From the NCBI GenBank assembly GCA_963662175.1, contig OY759214.1:5332001-5396000 (forward strand): a stretch of 64,000 nt of DNA. Reading direction: 5' to 3'. Source of the stretch: Aradus depressus (taxonomy: Eukaryota; Arthropoda; Insecta; Hemiptera; Aradidae). The notes beneath the pieces are model-generated. The model ran no database searches. It worked only from the letters and a program-made list of their open reading frames with translations, and was not told the origin of the DNA. Positions 16,301 to 32,199 of this stretch are shown piece after piece. Both the position numbers and the translations under genes were made by a program. Position 1 is the stretch's first letter. Every line of letters starts with the position of its first letter.

Positions 16301-19300
16301 AATAATAACATAGTAATAGGATGTGTCATACAAAAAAATGTATTGTCACACACTTGCTAGTTCTGTTAAGTCAGAGAACACGCCCGATAAATAATAATAA
16401 TAATAATATTTAATTGAGTGAATAATAACATAGTAATAGGATGTGTCATACAAAAAAATGTATTGTCACACACTTGCTAGTTCTGTTAAGTCAGAGAACA
16501 CGCCCGATAAATAATAATAATAATTACTTGAGTGAATAATAACATAGTAATAGGATGTGTCATACAAAAAAATGTATTGTCACACACTTGCTAGTTCTGT
16601 TAAGTCAGATAACACGCCCGATAAATAATAATAATAATAATATTTACTTGAGTGAATAATAACATAGTAATAGGATGTGTCATACAAAAAAATGTATTGT
16701 CACACACTTGCTAGTTCTGTTAAGTCAGAGAACACGCCCGATAAATAGTAATAATGATAATATTTACTTGAGTGAATAATAACATAGTAATAAGATGTGT
16801 CATACAAAAAAATGTATTGTCACACACTTGCTAGTTCTGTTAAATCAGAGAACACGCCCGATAAATAATAATAATAATAATAATATTTACTTGAGTGAAT
16901 AATAACATAGTAATAGGATGTGTCATACAAAAAAATGTATTGTCACACACTTCCTAGTTCTGTTAAATCAGAGAACACGCCCGATAAATAATAATAATAA
17001 TAATATTTACTTGAGTGAATAATAACATAGTAATAGGATGTGTCATACAAAAAAATGTATTGTCACACACTTCCTAGTTCTGTTAAATCAGAGAACACGC
17101 CCGATAAATAATAATAATAATAATATTTACTTGAGTGAATAATAACATAGTAATAGGATGTGTCATACAAAAAAATGTATTGTCACACACTTGCTAGTTC
17201 TGTTAAGTCAGAGAACACGCCCTATAAATAATAATAATAATAATTACTTGAGTTGAATCATAACATTGTAATAGGATGTGTCATACAAAAAAATGTATTG
17301 TCACACATTTGCTAGTTCTGTTAAGTCAGAGAACACGCCCGATAAATAATAATAATAATAATATTTACTTGAATGAATAATATCATAGTAATGGGATGTG
17401 TCATACAAAAAAATGTATTGTCACACACTTGCTAGTTCTGTTAAGTTAGAGAACACGCCCTATAAATAATAATAATAATAATTACTTGAGTTGAATCATA
17501 ACATTGTAATAGGATGTGTCATACAAAAAAATGTATTGTCACACATTTGCTAGTTCTGTTAAGTCAGAGAACACGCCCGATAAATAATAATAATAATAAT
17601 ATTTACTTGAATGAATAATATCATAGTAATGGGATGTGTCATACAAAAAAATGTATTGTCACACACTTGCTAGTTCTGTTAAGTCAGAGAACACGCCCGA
17701 TAAATAATAATAATAATAATATTTACTTGAATGAATAATAACATAGTAATAGGATGTGTCATACAAAAAAATGTATTGTCACACACTTGCTCGTTCTGTT
17801 AAATCAGAGAACACGCCCGATAAATAATAATAATAATAATAATAACATTTACTTGAGTGAATAAAAACATAGTAATAGGATGTGTCATACAAAAAAATGT
17901 ATTGTCACACACTTGCTAGTTCTGTTAAGTCAGAGAACACGCCCGATAAATAATAATAATAATAATACGTACTTGAGTGAATAATAACATAGTAATAGGA
18001 TGTGTCATACAAAAAAATGTATTGTCACACACTGGCTAGTTCTGTTAAGTCAGAGAACACGCCCGATAAATAATAATAATAATATTTAATTGAGTGAATA
18101 ATAACATAGTAATAGGATGTGTCATACAAAAAAATGTATTGTCACACACTTGCTAGTTCTGTTAAGTCAGAGAACACGCCCGATAAATAATAATAATAAT
18201 TACTTGAGTGAATAATAACATAGTAATAGGATGTGTCATACAAAAAAATGTATTGTCACACACTTGCTAGTTCTGTTAAGTCAGATAACACGCCCGATAA
18301 ATAATAATAATAATAATATTTACTTGAGTGAATAATAACATAGTAATAGGATGTGTCATACAAAAAAATGTATTGTCACACACTTGCTAGTTCTGTTAAG
18401 TCAGAGAACACACCCGATAAATAATAATAATAATAATTATTTGAGTTGAATCATAACATAGTAATAGGATGTGTCATACAAAAAATGTATTGTCACACAC
18501 TTGCTAGTTCTGTTAAGTCAGATAACACGCCCGATAAATAATAATAATAATAATATTTACTTGAGTGAATAATAACATAGTAATAGGATGTGTCATACAA
18601 AAAAATGTATTGTCACACACTTGCTAGTTCTGTTAAGTCAGAGAACACGCCCGATAAATAATAATAATAATAATATTTAATTGAGTGAATAATAACATAG
18701 TAATAGGATGTGTCATACAAAAAAATGTATCGTCACACACTTGCTAGTTCTGTTAAGTCAGAGAACACGCCCGATAAATAATAATAATAATTACTTGAGT
18801 GAATAATAACATAGTAATAGGATGTGTCATACAAAAAAATGTATTGTCACACACTTGCTAGTTCTGTTAAGTCAGATAACACGCCCGATAAATAATAATA
18901 ATAATAATATTTACTTGAGTGAATAATAACATAGTAATAGGATGTGTCATACAAAAAAATGTATTGTCACACACTTGCTAGTTCTGTTAAGTCAGAGAAC
19001 ACGCCCGATAAATAGTAATAATGATAATATTTACTTGAGTGAATAATAACATAGTAATAGGATGTGTCATACAAAAAAATGTATTGTCACACACTTGCTC
19101 GTTCTGTTAAATCAGAGAACACGCCCGATAAATAATAATAATAATAATAATAACATTTACTTGAGTGAATAAAAACATAGTAATAGGATGTGTCATACAA
19201 AAAAATGTATTGTCACACACTTGCTAGTTCTGTCAAGTCAGAGAACACGCCCGATAAATAATAATAATAATAATATTTACTTGAGTGAATAATAACATAG

Positions 19301-21620
19301 TAATAGGATGTGTCATACAAAAAAATGTATTGTCACACACTTACTAGTTCTGTTAAGTCAGAGAACACGCCCTATAAATAATAATAATAATAATTACTTG
19401 AGTTGAATCATAACATTGTAATAGGATGTCATACAAAAAAATGTATTGTCACACATTTGCTAGTTCTGTTAAGTCAGAGAACACGCCCGATAAATAATAA
19501 TAATAATAATATTTACTTGAATGAATAATATCATAGTAATGGGATGTGTCATACAAAAAAATGTATTGTCACACACTTGCTAGTTCTGTTAAGTCAGAGA
19601 ACACGCCCGATAAATAATAATAATAATAATATTTACTTGAATGAATAATAACATAGTAATAGGATGTGTCATACAAAAAAATGTATTGTCACACACTTGC
19701 TCGTTCTGTTAAATCAGAGAACACGCCCGATAAATAATAATAATAATAATAATAACATTTACTTGAGTGAATAAAAACATAGTAATAGGATGTGTCATAC
19801 AAAAAAATGTATTGTCACACACTTGCTAGTTCTGTTAAGTCAGAGAACACGCCCGATAAATAATAATAATAATAATAATTACTTGAGTGAATAATAACAT
19901 AGTAATAGGATGTGTCATACAAAAAAATGTATTGTCACACACTTGCTAGTTCTGTTAAGTCAGAGAACACGCCCGATAAATAATAATAATAATAATATTT
20001 AATTGAGTGAATAATAACATAGTAATAGGATGTGTCATACAAAAAAATGTATTGTCACACACTTGCTAGTTCTGTTAAGTCAGAGAACACGCCCGATAAA
20101 TAATAATAATAATTACTTGAGTGAATAATAACATAGTAATAGGATGTGTCATACAAAAAAATGTATTGTCACACACTTGCTAGTTCTGTTAAGTCAGATA
20201 ACAGGCCCGATAAATAATAATAATAATAATATTTACTTGAGTGAATAATAACATAGTAATAGGATGTGTCATACAAAAAAATGTATTGTCACACACTTGC
20301 TAGTTCTGTTAAGTCAGAGAACACACCCGATAAATAATAATAATAATAATTATTTGAGTTGAATCATAACATAGTAATAGGATGTGTCATACAAAAAATG
20401 TATTGTCACACACTTGCTAGTTCTGTTAAGTCAGATAACACGCCCGATAAATAATAATAATAATAATATTTACTTGAGTGAATAATAACATAGTAATAGG
20501 ATGTGTCATACAAAAAAATGTATTGTCACACACTTGCTAGTTCTGTTAAGTCAGAGAACACGCCCGATAAATAATAATAATAATAATATTTAATTGAGTG
20601 AATAATAACATAGTAATAGGATGTGTCATACAAAAAAATGTATTGTCACACACTTGCTAGTTCTGTTAAGTCAGAGAACACGCCCGATAAATAATAATAA
20701 TAATTACTTGAGTGAATAATAACATAGTAATAGGATGTGTCATACAAAAAAATGTATTGTCACACACTTGCTAGTTCTGTTAAGTCAGATAACACGCCCG
20801 ATAAATAATAATAATAATAATATTTACTTGAGTGAATAATAACATAGTAATAGGATGTGTCATACAAAAAAATGTATTGTCACACACTTGCTAGTTCTGT
20901 TAAGTCAGAGAACACGCCCGATAAATAGTAATAATGATAATATTTACTTGAGTGAATAATAACATAGTAATAAGATGTGTCATACAAAAAAATGTATTGT
21001 CACACACTTGCTAGTTCTGTTAAATCAGAGAACACGCCCGATAAATAATAATAATAATAATAATATTTACTTGAGTGAATAATAACATAGTAATAGGATG
21101 TGTCATACAAAAAAATGTATTGTCACACACTTCCTAGTTCTGTTAAATCAGAGAACACGCCCGATAAATAATAATAATAATAATATTTACTTGAGTGAAT
21201 AATAACATAGTAATAGGATGTGTCATACAAAAAAATGTATTGTCACACACTTCCTAGTTCTGTTAAATCAGAGAACACGCCCGATAAATAATAATAATAA
21301 TAATATTTACTTGAGTGAATAATAACATAGTAATAGGATGTGTCATACAAAAAAATGTATTGTCACACACTTGCTAGTTCTGTTAAGTCAGAGAACACGC
21401 CCTATAAATAATAATAATAATAATTACTTGAGTTGAATCATAACATTGTAATAGGATGTGTCATACAAAAAAATGTATTGTCACACATTTGCTAGTTCTG
21501 TTAAGTCAGAGAACACGCCCGATAAATAATAATAATAATAATATTTACTTGAATGAATAATATCATAGTAATGGGATGTGTCATACAAAAAAATGTATTG
21601 TCACACACTTGCTAGTTCTG
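13330..21620 (+). repeat. Tandem pair of ~4.18-kb higher-order satellite units
   Basis: Segment 13330-17440 recurs at 17516-21620. The rare ACGTACTTGAG linker lies at 13781 and 17967, and ACTGGCTAG at 13845 and 18031, both 4186 bp apart. After an internal stretch where the monomers differ (about 15860-16090 versus 20047-20270) the offset becomes 4180 bp, for example the CACTTCCTAG monomers near 16951 and 21131. The second half recurs a third time with an offset of 5009 bp (AATAAGATG at 20972 and 25981; the GT-deleted AGGATGTCATAC at 19425 and 24434). The offset change inside an otherwise matching block is what unequal exchange or conversion would leave. Confidence 0.85.
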
Positions 21621-24600
21621 TTAAGTTAGAGAACACGCCCGATAAATAATAATAATAATAATAATTACTTGAGTGAATAATAACATAGTAATAGGATGTG
21701 TCATACAAAAAAATGTATTGTCACACACTTGCTAGTTCTGTCAAGTCAGAGAACACGCCCGATAAATAATAATAATAATAATATTTACTTGAGTGAATAA
21801 TAACATAGTAATAGGATGTGTCATACAAAAAAATGTATTGTCACACACTTACTAGTTCTGTTAAGTCAGAGAACACGCCCTATAAATAATAATAATAATA
21901 TTTACTTGAGTTGAATCATAACATTGTAATGGGATGTGTCATACAAAAAAATGTATTGTCACACATTTGCTAGTTCTGTTAAGTCAGAGAACACGCCCGA
22001 TAAATAATAATAATAATAATATTTACTTGAATGAATAATATCATAGTAATGGGATGTGTCATACAAAAAAATGTATTGTCACACACTTGCTAGTTCTGTT
22101 AAGTCAGAGAACACGCCCGATAAATAATAATAATAATTACTTGAGTGAATAATATTATATTAATAGGATGTGTCATACAAAAAAATGTATTGTCACACAC
22201 TTGTTAGTTCTGTTAAATCAGAGAACACGCCCGATAAATAATAATAATAATTTCTTGAGTTGAATCATAACATAGTAATAGGATGTGTCATACAAAAAAA
22301 TGTATTGCCACACACTTGCTAGTTCTGTTAAGTCAGAGAACACGCCCGATGTATAATAATAATAATTACTTGAGTTGAATCATAACATTGTAATAGGATG
22401 TGTCATACAAAAAAATGTATTGTCACACACTTGCTAGTTCTGTCAAGTCAGAGAACACGCCCGATAAATAATAATAATAATAATATTTACTTGAGTGAGT
22501 AATAACATAGTAATAGGATGTGTCATACAAAAAAATGTATTGTCACACACTTGCTAGTTCTGTTAAGTTAGAGAACACGCCCGATAAATAATAATAATAA
22601 TAATAATTACTTGAGTGTATAATAACATAGTAATAAGATGTGTCATACAAAAAAATGTATTGTCACACACTTGCTAGTTCTGTCAAGTCAGAGAACACGC
22701 CCGATAAATAATAATAATAATAATATTTACTTGAGTGTATAATAACATAGTAATAGGATGTGTCATACAAAAAAATGTATTGTCACACACTTACTAGTTC
22801 TGTTAAGTCAGAGAACACGCCCTATAAATAATAATAATAATAATTACTTGAGTTGAATCATAACATTGTAATAGGATGTCATACAAAAAAATGTATTGTC
22901 ACACATTTGCTAGTTCTGTTAAGTCAGAGAACACGCCCGATAAATAATAATAATAATAATATTTACTTGAATGAATAATATCATAGTAATGGGATGTGTC
23001 ATACAAAAAAATGTATTGTCACACACTTGCTAGTTCTGTTAAGTCAGAGAACACGCCCGATAAATAATAATAATAATAATATTTACTTGAATGAATAATA
23101 ACATAGTAATAGGATGTGTCATACAAAAAAATGTATTGTCACACACTTGCTCGTTCTGTTAAATCAGAGAACACGCCCGATAAATAATAATAATAATAAT
23201 AATAACATTTACTTGAGTGAATAAAAACATAGTAATAGGATGTGTCATACAAAAAAATGTATTGTCACACACTTGCTAGTTCTGTTAAGTCAGATAACAC
23301 GCCCGATAAATAATAATAATAATAATATTTACTTGAGTGAATAATAACATAGTAATAGGATGTGTCATACAAAAAAATGTATTGTCACACACTTGCTAGT
23401 TCTGTTAAGTCAGAGAACACACCCGATAAATAATAATAATAATAATTATTTGAGTTGAATCATAACATAGTAATAGGATGTGTCATACAAAAAATGTATT
23501 GTCACACACTTGCTAGTTCTGTTAAGTCAGATAACACGCCCGATAAATAATAATAATAATAATATTTACTTGAGTGAATAATAACATAGTAATAGGATGT
23601 GTCATACAAAAAAATGTATTGTCACACACTTGCTAGTTCTGTTAAGTCAGAGAACACGCCCGATAAATAATAATAATAATAATATTTAATTGAGTGAATA
23701 ATAACATAGTAATAGGATGTGTCATACAAAAAAATGTATTGTCACACACTTGCTAGTTCTGTTAAGTCAGAGAACACGCCCGATAAATAATAATAATAAT
23801 TACTTGAGTGAATAATAACATAGTAATAGGATGTGTCATACAAAAAAAAGTATTGTCACACACTTGCTAGTTCTGTTAAGTCAGATAACACGCCCGATAA
23901 ATAATAATAATAATAATATTTACTTGAGTGAATAATAACATAGTAATAGGATGTGTCATACAAAAAAATGTATTGTCACACACTTGCTAGTTCTGTTAAG
24001 TCAGAGAACACGCCCGATAAATAGTAATAATGATAATATTTACTTGAGTGAATAATAACATAGTAATAGGATGTGTCATACAAAAAAATGTATTGTCACA
24101 CACTTGCTCGTTCTGTTAAATCAGAGAACACGCCCGATAAATAATAATAATAATAATAATAACATTTACTTGAGTGAATAAAAACATAGTAATAGGATGT
24201 GTCATACAAAAAAATGTATTGTCACACACTTGCTAGTTCTGTCAAGTCAGAGAACACGCCCGATAAATAATAATAATAATAATATTTACTTGAGTGAATA
24301 ATAACATAGTAATAGGATGTGTCATACAAAAAAATGTATTGTCACACACTTACTAGTTCTGTTAAGTCAGAGAACACGCCCTATAAATAATAATAATAAT
24401 AATTACTTGAGTTGAATCATAACATTGTAATAGGATGTCATACAAAAAAATGTATTGTCACACATTTGCTAGTTCTGTTAAGTCAGAGAACACGCCCGAT
24501 AAATAATAATAATAATAATATTTACTTGAATGAATAATATCATAGTAATGGGATGTGTCATACAAAAAAATGTATTGTCACACACTTGCTAGTTCTGTTA

Positions 24601-27600
24601 AGTCAGAGAACACGCCCGATAAATAATAATAATAATAATATTTACTTGAATGAATAATAACATAGTAATAGGATGTGTCATACAAAAAAATGTATTGTCA
24701 CACACTTGCTCGTTCTGTTAAATCAGAGAACACGCCCGATAAATAATAATAATAATAATAATAACATTTACTTGAGTGAATAAAAACATAGTAATAGGAT
24801 GTGTCATACAAAAAAATGTATTGTCACACACTTGCTAGTTCTGTTAAGTCAGAGAACACGCCCGATAAATAATAATAATAATAATAATTACTTGAGTGAA
24901 TAATAACATAGTAATAGGATGTGTCATACAAAAAAATGTATTGTCACACACTTGCTAGTTCTGTTAAGTCAGAGAACACGCCCGATAAATAATAATAATA
25001 ATAATATTTAATTGAGTGAATAATAACATAGTAATAGGATGTGTCATACAAAAAAATGTATTGTCACACACTTGCTAGTTCTGTTAAGTCAGAGAACACG
25101 CCCGATAAATAATAATAATAATTACTTGAGTGAATAATAACATAGTAATAGGATGTGTCATACAAAAAAATGTATTGTCACACACTTGCTAGTTCTGTTA
25201 AGTCAGATAACACGCCCGATAAATAATAATAATAATAATATTTACTTGAGTGAATAATAACATAGTAATAGGATGTGTCATACAAAAAAATGTATTGTCA
25301 CACACTTGCTAGTTCTGTTAAGTCAGAGAACACACCCGATAAATAATAATAATAATAATTATTTGAGTTGAATCATAACATAGTAATAGGATGTGTCATA
25401 CAAAAAATGTATTGTCACACACTTGCTAGTTCTGTTAAGTCAGATAACACGCCCGATAAATAATAATAATAATAATATTTACTTGAGTGAATAATAACAT
25501 AGTAATAGGATGTGTCATACAAAAAAATGTATTGTCACACACTTGCTAGTTCTGTTAAGTCAGAGAACACGCCCGATAAATAATAATAATAATAATATTT
25601 AATTGAGTGAATAATAACATAGTAATAGGATGTGTCATACAAAAAAATGTATTGTCACACACTTGCTAGTTCTGTTAAGTCAGAGAACACGCCCGATAAA
25701 TAATAATAATAATTACTTGAGTGAATAATAACATAGTAATAGGATGTGTCATACAAAAAAATGTATTGTCACACACTTGCTAGTTCTGTTAAGTCAGATA
25801 ACACGCCCGATAAATAATAATAATAATAATATTTACTTGAGTGAATAATAACATAGTAATAGGATGTGTCATACAAAAAAATGTATTGTCACACACTTGC
25901 TAGTTCTGTTAAGTCAGAGAACACGCCCGATAAATAGTAATAATGATAATATTTACTTGAGTGAATAATAACATAGTAATAAGATGTGTCATACAAAAAA
26001 ATGTATTGTCACACACTTGCTAGTTCTGTTAAATCAGAGAACACGCCCGATAAATAATAATAATAATAATAATATTTACTTGAGTGAATAATAACATAGT
26101 AATAGGATGTGTCATACAAAAAAATGTATTGTCACACACTTCCTAGTTCTGTTAATTCAGAGAACACGCCCGATAAATAATAATAATAATATTTACTTGA
26201 GTGAGTAATAACATAGTAATAGGATGTGTCATACAAAAAAATGTATTGTCACACACTTGCTAGTTCTGTTAAGTTAGAGAACACGCCCGATAAATAATAA
26301 TAATAATAATAATTACTTGAGTGAATAATAACATAGTAATAGGATGTGTCATACAAAAAAATGTATTGTCACACACTTGCTAGTTCTGTTAATTCAGAGA
26401 ACACGCCCGATAAATAATAATAATAATATTTACTTGAGTGAGTAATAACATAGTAATAGGATGTGTCATACAAAAAAATGTATTGTCACACACTTGCTAG
26501 TTCTGTTAAGTTAGAGAACACGCCCGATAAATAATAATAATAATAATAATTACTTGAGTGTATAATAACATAGTAATAGGATGTGTCATACAAAAAAATG
26601 TATTGTCACACACTTGCTAGTTCTGTCAAGTCAGAGAACACGCCCGATAAATAATAATAATAATAATATTTACTTGAGTGAATAATAACATAGTAATAGG
26701 ATGTGTCATACAAAAAAATGTATTGTCACACACTTACTAGTTCTGTTAAGTCAGAGAACACGCCCTATAAATAATAATAATAATAATTACTTGAGTTGAA
26801 TCATAACATTGTAATAGGATGTCATACAAAAAAATGTTCTGTCACACATTTGCTAGTTCTGTTAAGTCAGAGAACACGCCCGATAAATAATAATAATAAT
26901 AATATTTACTTGAATGAATAATATCATAGTAATGGGATGTGTCATACAAAAAAATGTATTGTCACACACTTGCTAGTTCTGTTAAGTCAGAGAACACGCC
27001 CGATAAATAATAATAATAATAATATTTACTTGAATGAATAATAACATAGTAATAGGATGTGTCATACAAAAAAATGTATTGTCACACACTTGCTCGTTCT
27101 GTTAAATCAGAGAACACGCCCGATAAATAATAATAATAATAATAATAACATTTACTTGAGTGAATAAAAACATAGTAATAGGATGTGTCATACAAAAAAA
27201 TGTATTGTCACACACTTGCTAGTTCTGTTAAGTCAGAGAACACGCCCGATAAATAATAATAATAATAATAATTACTTGAGTGAATAATAACATAGTAATA
27301 GGATGTGTCATACAAAAAAATGTATTGTCACACACTTGCTAGTTCTGTTAAGTCAGAGAACACGCCCGATAAATAATAATAATAATAATATTTAATTGAG
27401 TGAATAATAACATAGTAATAGGATGTGTCATACAAAAAAATGTATTGTCACACACTTGCTAGTTCTGTTAAGTCAGAGAACACGCCCGATAAATAATAAT
27501 AATAATAATTATTTGAGTTGAATCATAACATAGTAATAGGATGTGTCATACAAAAAATGTATTGTCACACACTTGCTAGTTCTGTTAAGTCAGATAACAC

Positions 27601-30600
27601 GCCCGATAAATAATAATAATAATAATATTTACTTGAGTGAATAATAACATAGTAATAGGATGTGTCATACAAAAAAATGTATTGTCACACACTTGCTAGT
27701 TCTGTTAAGTCAGAGAACACGCCCGATAAATAATAATAATAATAATATTTAATTGAGTGAATAATAACATAGTAATAGGATGTGTCATACAAAAAAATGT
27801 ATTGTCACACACTTGCTAGTTCTGTTAAGTCAGAGAACACGCCCGATAAATAATAATAATAATTACTTGAGTGAATAATAACATAGTAATAGGATGTGTC
27901 ATACAAAAAAATGTATTGTCACACACTTGCTAGTTCTGTTAAGTCAGATAACACGCCCGATAAATAATAATAATAATAATATTTAATTGAGTGAATAATA
28001 ACATAGTAATAGGATGTGTCATACAAAAAAATGTATTGTCACACACTTGCTAGTTCTGTTAAGTCAGAGAACACGCCCGATAAATAGTAATAATGATAAT
28101 ATTTACTTGAGTGAATAATAACATAGTAATAAGATGTGTCATACAAAAAAATGTATTGTCACACACTTGCTAGTTCTGTTAAATCAGAGAACACGCCCGA
28201 TAAATAATAATAATAATAATAATATTTACTTGAGTGAATAATAACATAGTAATAGGATGTGTCATACAAAAAAATGTATTGTCACACACTTCCTAGTTCT
28301 GTTAAGTCAGAGAACACGCCCGATAAATAATAATAATAATAATAATTACTTGAGTGAATAATAACATAGTAATAGGATGTGTCATACAAAAAAATGTATT
28401 GTCACACACTTGCTAGTTCTGTTAAGTCAGAGAACACGCCCGATAAATAATAATAATAATATTTACTTGAGTGAGTAATAACATAGTAATAGGATGTGTC
28501 ATACAAAAAAATGTATTGTCACACACTTGCTAGTTCTGTTAAGTTAGAGAACACGCCCGATAAATAATAATAATAATAATAATTACTTGAGTGTATAATA
28601 ACATAGTAATAGGATGTGTCATACAAAAAAATGTATTGTCACACACTTGCTAGTTCTGTCAAGTCAGAGAACACGCCCGATAAATAATAATAATAATAAT
28701 ATTTACTTGAGTGAATAATAACATAGTAATAGGATGTGTCATACAAAAAAATGTATTGTCACACACTTACTAGTTCTGTTAAGTCAGAGAACACGCCCTA
28801 TTAATAATAATAATAATAATTACTTGAGTTGAATCATAACATTGTAATAGGATGTCATACAAAAAAATGTATTGTCACACATTTGCTAGTTCTGTTAAGT
28901 CAGAGAACACGCCCGATAAATAATAATAATAATAATATTTACTTGAATGAATAATATCATAGTAATGGGATGTGTCATACAAAAAAATGTATTGTCACAC
29001 ACTTGCTAGTTCTGTTAAGTCAGAGAACACGCCCGATAAATAATAATAATAATTACTTGAGTGAATAATATTATAGTAATAGGATGTGTCATACAAAAAA
29101 ATGTATTGTCACACACATGCTAGTTCTGTTAAGTCAGAGAACACGCCCGATAAATAATAATAATAATTACTTGAGTTGAATCATAACATTGTAATAGGAT
29201 GTGTCATACAAAAAAATGTATTGTCACACATTTGCTAGTTCTGTTAAGTCAGAGAACACGCCCGATAAATAATAATAATAATAATATTTACTTGAGTGAA
29301 TAATAACATAGTAATAGGATGTGTCATACAAAAAAATGTATTGTCACACACTTGTTAGTTCTGTTAAATCAGAGAACACGCCCGATAAATAATAATAATA
29401 ATAATATTTACTTGAGTGAATAATAACATAGTAATAGGATGTGTCATACAAAAAAATGTATTGTCACACACTTGCTAGTTCTGTTAAGTCAGAGAACACG
29501 CCCTATAAATAATAATAATAATAATTACTTGAGTTGAATCATAACATTGTAATAGGATGTGTCATACAAAAAAATGTATTGTCACACATTTGCTAGTTCT
29601 GTTAAGTCGGAGAACACGCCCGATAAATAATAATAATAATAATATTTACTTGAATGAATAATATCATAGTAATGGGATGTGTCATACAAAAAAATGTATT
29701 GTCACACACTTGCTAGTTCTGTTAAGTTAGAGAACACGCCCGATAAATAATAATAATAATAATAATTACTTGAGTGAATAATAACATAGTAATAGGATGT
29801 GTCATACAAAAAAATGTATTGTCACACACTTGCTAGTTCTGTCAAGTCAGAGAACACGCCCGATAAATAATAATAATAATAATATTTACTTGAGTGAATA
29901 ATAACATAGTAATAGGATGTGTCATACAAAAAAATGTATTGTCACACACTTACTAGTTCTGTTAAGTCAGAGAACACGCCCTATAAATAATAATAATAAT
30001 AATTACTTGAGTTGAATCATAACATTGTAATAGGATGTGTCATACAAAAAAATGTATTGTCACACATTTGCTAGTTCTGTTAAGTCAGAGAACACGCCCG
30101 ATAAATAATAATAATAATAATATTTACTTGAATGAATAATATCATAGTAATGGGATGTGTCATACAAAAAAATGTATTGTCACACACTTGCTAGTTCTGT
30201 TAAGTCAGAGAACACGCCCGATAAATAATAATAATAATTACTTGAGTGAATAATATTATATTAATAGGATGTGTCATACAAAAAAATGTATTGTCACACA
30301 CTTGTTAGTTCTGTTAAATCAGAGAACACGCCCGATAAATAATAATAATTTCTTGAGTTGAATCATAACATAGTAATAGGATGTGTCATACAAAAAAATG
30401 TATTGCCACACACTTGCTAGTTCTGTTAAGTCAGAGAACACGCCCGATGTATAATAATAATAATTACTTGAGTTGAATCATAACATTGTAATAGGATGTG
30501 TCATACAAAAAAATGTATTGTCACACACTTGCTAGTTCTGTTAAATCAGAGAACACGCCCGATAAATAATAATAATAATAATATTTACTTGAGTGAATAA

Positions 30601-32199
30601 TAACATAGTAATAGGATGTGTCATACAAAAAAATGTATTGTCACACACTTGTTAGTTCTGTTAAATCAGAGAACACGCCCGATAAATAATAATAATAATA
30701 ATATTTACTTGAGTGAATAATAACATAGTAATAGGATGTGTCATACAAAAAAATGTATTGTCACACACTTGCTAGTTCTGTTAAGTCAGAGAACACGCCC
30801 TATAAATAATAATAATAATAATTACTTGAGTTGAATCATAACATTGTAATAGGATGTGTCATACAAAAAAATGTATTGTCACACATTTGCTAGTTCTGTT
30901 AAGTCAGAGAACACGCCCGATAAATAATAATAATAATAATATTTACTTGAATGAATAATATCATAGTAATGGGATGTGTCATACAAAAAAATGTATTGTC
31001 ACACACTTGCTAGTTCTGTTAAGTTAGAGAACACGCCCGATAAATAATAATAATAATAATAATTACTTGAGTGAATAATAACATAGTAATAGGATGTGTC
31101 ATACAAAAAAATGTATTGTCACACACTTGCTAGTTCTGTCAAGTCAGAGAACACGCCCGATAAATAATAATAATAATAATATTTACTTGAGTGAATAATA
31201 ACATAGTAATAGGATGTGTCATACAAAAAAATGTATTGTCACACACTTACTAGTTCTGTTAAGTCAGAGAACACGCCCTATAAATAATAATAATAATAAT
31301 TACTTGAGTTGAATCATAACATTGTAATAGGATGTGTCATACAAAAAAATGTATTGTCACACATTTGCTAGTTCTGTTAAGTCAGAGAACACGCCCGATA
31401 AATAATAATAATAATAATATTTACTTGAATGAATAATATCATAGTAATGGGATGTGTCTTACAAAAAAATGTATTGTCACACACTTGCTAGTTCTGTTAA
31501 GTCAGAGAACACGCCCGATAAATAATAATAATAATTACTTGAGTGAATAATATTATATTAATAGGATGTGTCATACAAAAAAATGTATTGTCACACACTT
31601 GTTAGTTCTGTTAAATCAGAGAACACGCCCGATAAATAATAATAATAATTTCTTGAGTTGAATCATAACATAGTAATAGGATGTGTCATACAAAAAAATG
31701 TATTGCCACACACTTGCTAGTTCTGTTAAGTCAGAGAACACGCCCGATGTATAATAATAATAATTACTTGAGTTGAATCATAACATTGTAATAGGATGTG
31801 TCATACAAAAAAATGTATTGTCACACACTTCCTAGTTCTGTCAAGTCAGAGAACACGCCCGATAAATAATAATAATAATAATATTTACTTGAGTGAGTAA
31901 TAACATAGTAATAGGATGTGTCATACAAAAAAATGTATTGTCACACACTTGCTAGTTCTGTTAAGTTAGAGAACACGCCCGATAAATAATAATAATAATA
32001 ATAATTACTTGAGTGTATAATAACATAGTAATAGGATGTGTCATACAAAAAAATGTATTGTCACACACTTGCTAGTTCTGTCAAGTCAGAGAACACGCCC
32101 GATAAATAATAATAATAATAATATTTACTTGAGTGAATAATAACATAGTAATAGGATGTGTCATACAAAAAAATGTATTGTCACACACTTACTAGTTCT

